Source of the DNA: Flavobacteriales bacterium
GTDB lineage: Bacteria; Bacteroidota; Bacteroidia; Flavobacteriales_D; Crocinitomicaceae
Direction of reading: 5' to 3'
DNA: 6,103 bases
Assembly (NCBI GenBank): GCA_947476515.1
Contig: CANJQZ010000126.1
Location: forward strand, 1 to 6,103
Each line of letters opens with the position of its first letter. Position 1 is the stretch's first letter. The translations under genes were made by a program, and so were the position numbers. Shown here piece after piece: positions 5,926 through 6,103 of this stretch. The notes under the pieces were generated by a model, which made no database searches, had not been told where the DNA came from, and saw only the letters and a list, made by a program, of their open reading frames with translations.

Positions 5926-6103
5926 TTAAGGAAAATAGATGGATGGGTAATTCAGCGCATTAATTTGTGGAATAGTAGCTTTATATTTTTTATTAATTGC
6001 TCTTATAAAAACATTTGCCAGTAAAGCATTTCCTTTTGGATTTAAATGAATCCCATCAAGTGAATAAGCCCCACCAGAAACAAATTTCGCCGACATAGAA
6101 ACA
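5926..6103 (-). CDS. C-terminal part of an SGNH/GDSL hydrolase (5' end outside window)
   Basis: Read leftward from base 6102, 58 codons are open and end at TAA 5926-5928. The fragment contains YSLDGIHLNPKGNALLANVF, the block V motif of SGNH hydrolases (D-G-I-H, the catalytic Asp and His), followed by the usual last helix (IRAINKKYKATIP) and a NYPSIYFP end. I recall such endings from predicted SGNH/GDSL lipases of Flavobacteriia, which often neighbour FadL/OmpP1-type outer-membrane transporters. It does not carry a T9SS domain, unlike the two genes after it, so it may stay in the periplasm or be a lipoprotein. The catalytic Ser and the N-terminus are not in the window. It sits 11 nt before the esterase start on the same strand, so it is probably the upstream gene of the same operon. 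Confidence 0.85.
   Translation of the reverse strand, partial: VSMSAKFVSGGAYSLDGIHLNPKGNALLANVFIRAINKKYKATIPQINALNYPSIYFP

Noticed and set aside
2836..5967. A shared 13-mer AGCGCATTAATTT near 2836 and near 5955
   Set aside because: One copy lies in a spacer and the other in SGNH coding sequence. In an AT-rich 6-kb window, one such match is close to chance expectation.
1..6103. Mobile element, phage or defence system
   Set aside because: No transposase, integrase, terminal inverted repeats or target duplications are visible. The tRNA-Cys has no integrase or attachment-site duplicate next to it.

Overview
The window looks like a chromosomal stretch from an AT-rich member of the Bacteroidota, most likely Flavobacteriales. 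Three independent observations support this. Three secreted proteins carry N-terminal signal peptides and two to three clear C-terminal type IX secretion (T9SS type A) sorting domains. A DUF4286 gene is coupled to ksgA. Promoters fit the Bacteroidota consensus TTG-N(17-23)-TAnnTTTG, and the genes lack Shine-Dalgarno sites. I cannot name the species.

Left part (1-1827). The 3' end of an unidentified plus-strand gene converges on a minus-strand operon, and their stop codons overlap by 4 bp. Read in the direction of transcription, the operon is a DUF4286 protein (1827-1510), then the 16S rRNA dimethyltransferase KsgA/RsmA (1513-737, ATGA overlap), then an acidic all-helical protein with a HEAT-like look (718-152). 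A perfect TAnnTTTG box ends only 4 nt before the DUF4286 start codon, so this operon may be read from a leaderless mRNA.

Middle (1828-3025). A divergent promoter region drives a plus-strand gene for a small exported protein with an Ig-like (He_PIG-type) core and a T9SS sorting domain (2001-2756). A strong terminator follows it. A second, bidirectional terminator comes next, and then a minus-strand tRNA-Cys(GCA). The tRNA has its own textbook Bacteroidota promoter (TTG-N19-TAnnTTTG), placed directly behind the stop codon of the next gene.

Right part (3026-6103). A tightly packed minus-strand gene set contains the C-terminus of an SGNH/GDSL hydrolase (5' end outside the window), an exported alpha/beta-hydrolase (esterase/lipase type) with a T9SS domain, and an exported cytochrome c / copper type II monooxygenase fusion with a T9SS domain. 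The gaps are 11 and 3 nt. The monooxygenase keeps a CxxCH heme site and all six copper-ligand positions of the peptidylglycine monooxygenase (PHM) fold. Together these genes suggest a cell-surface or secreted module combining ester hydrolysis with copper/heme-dependent oxidation. The substrate cannot be read from the sequence. This cluster is the most interesting part of the window. There is no CRISPR array, insertion sequence, phage gene or obvious defence system.
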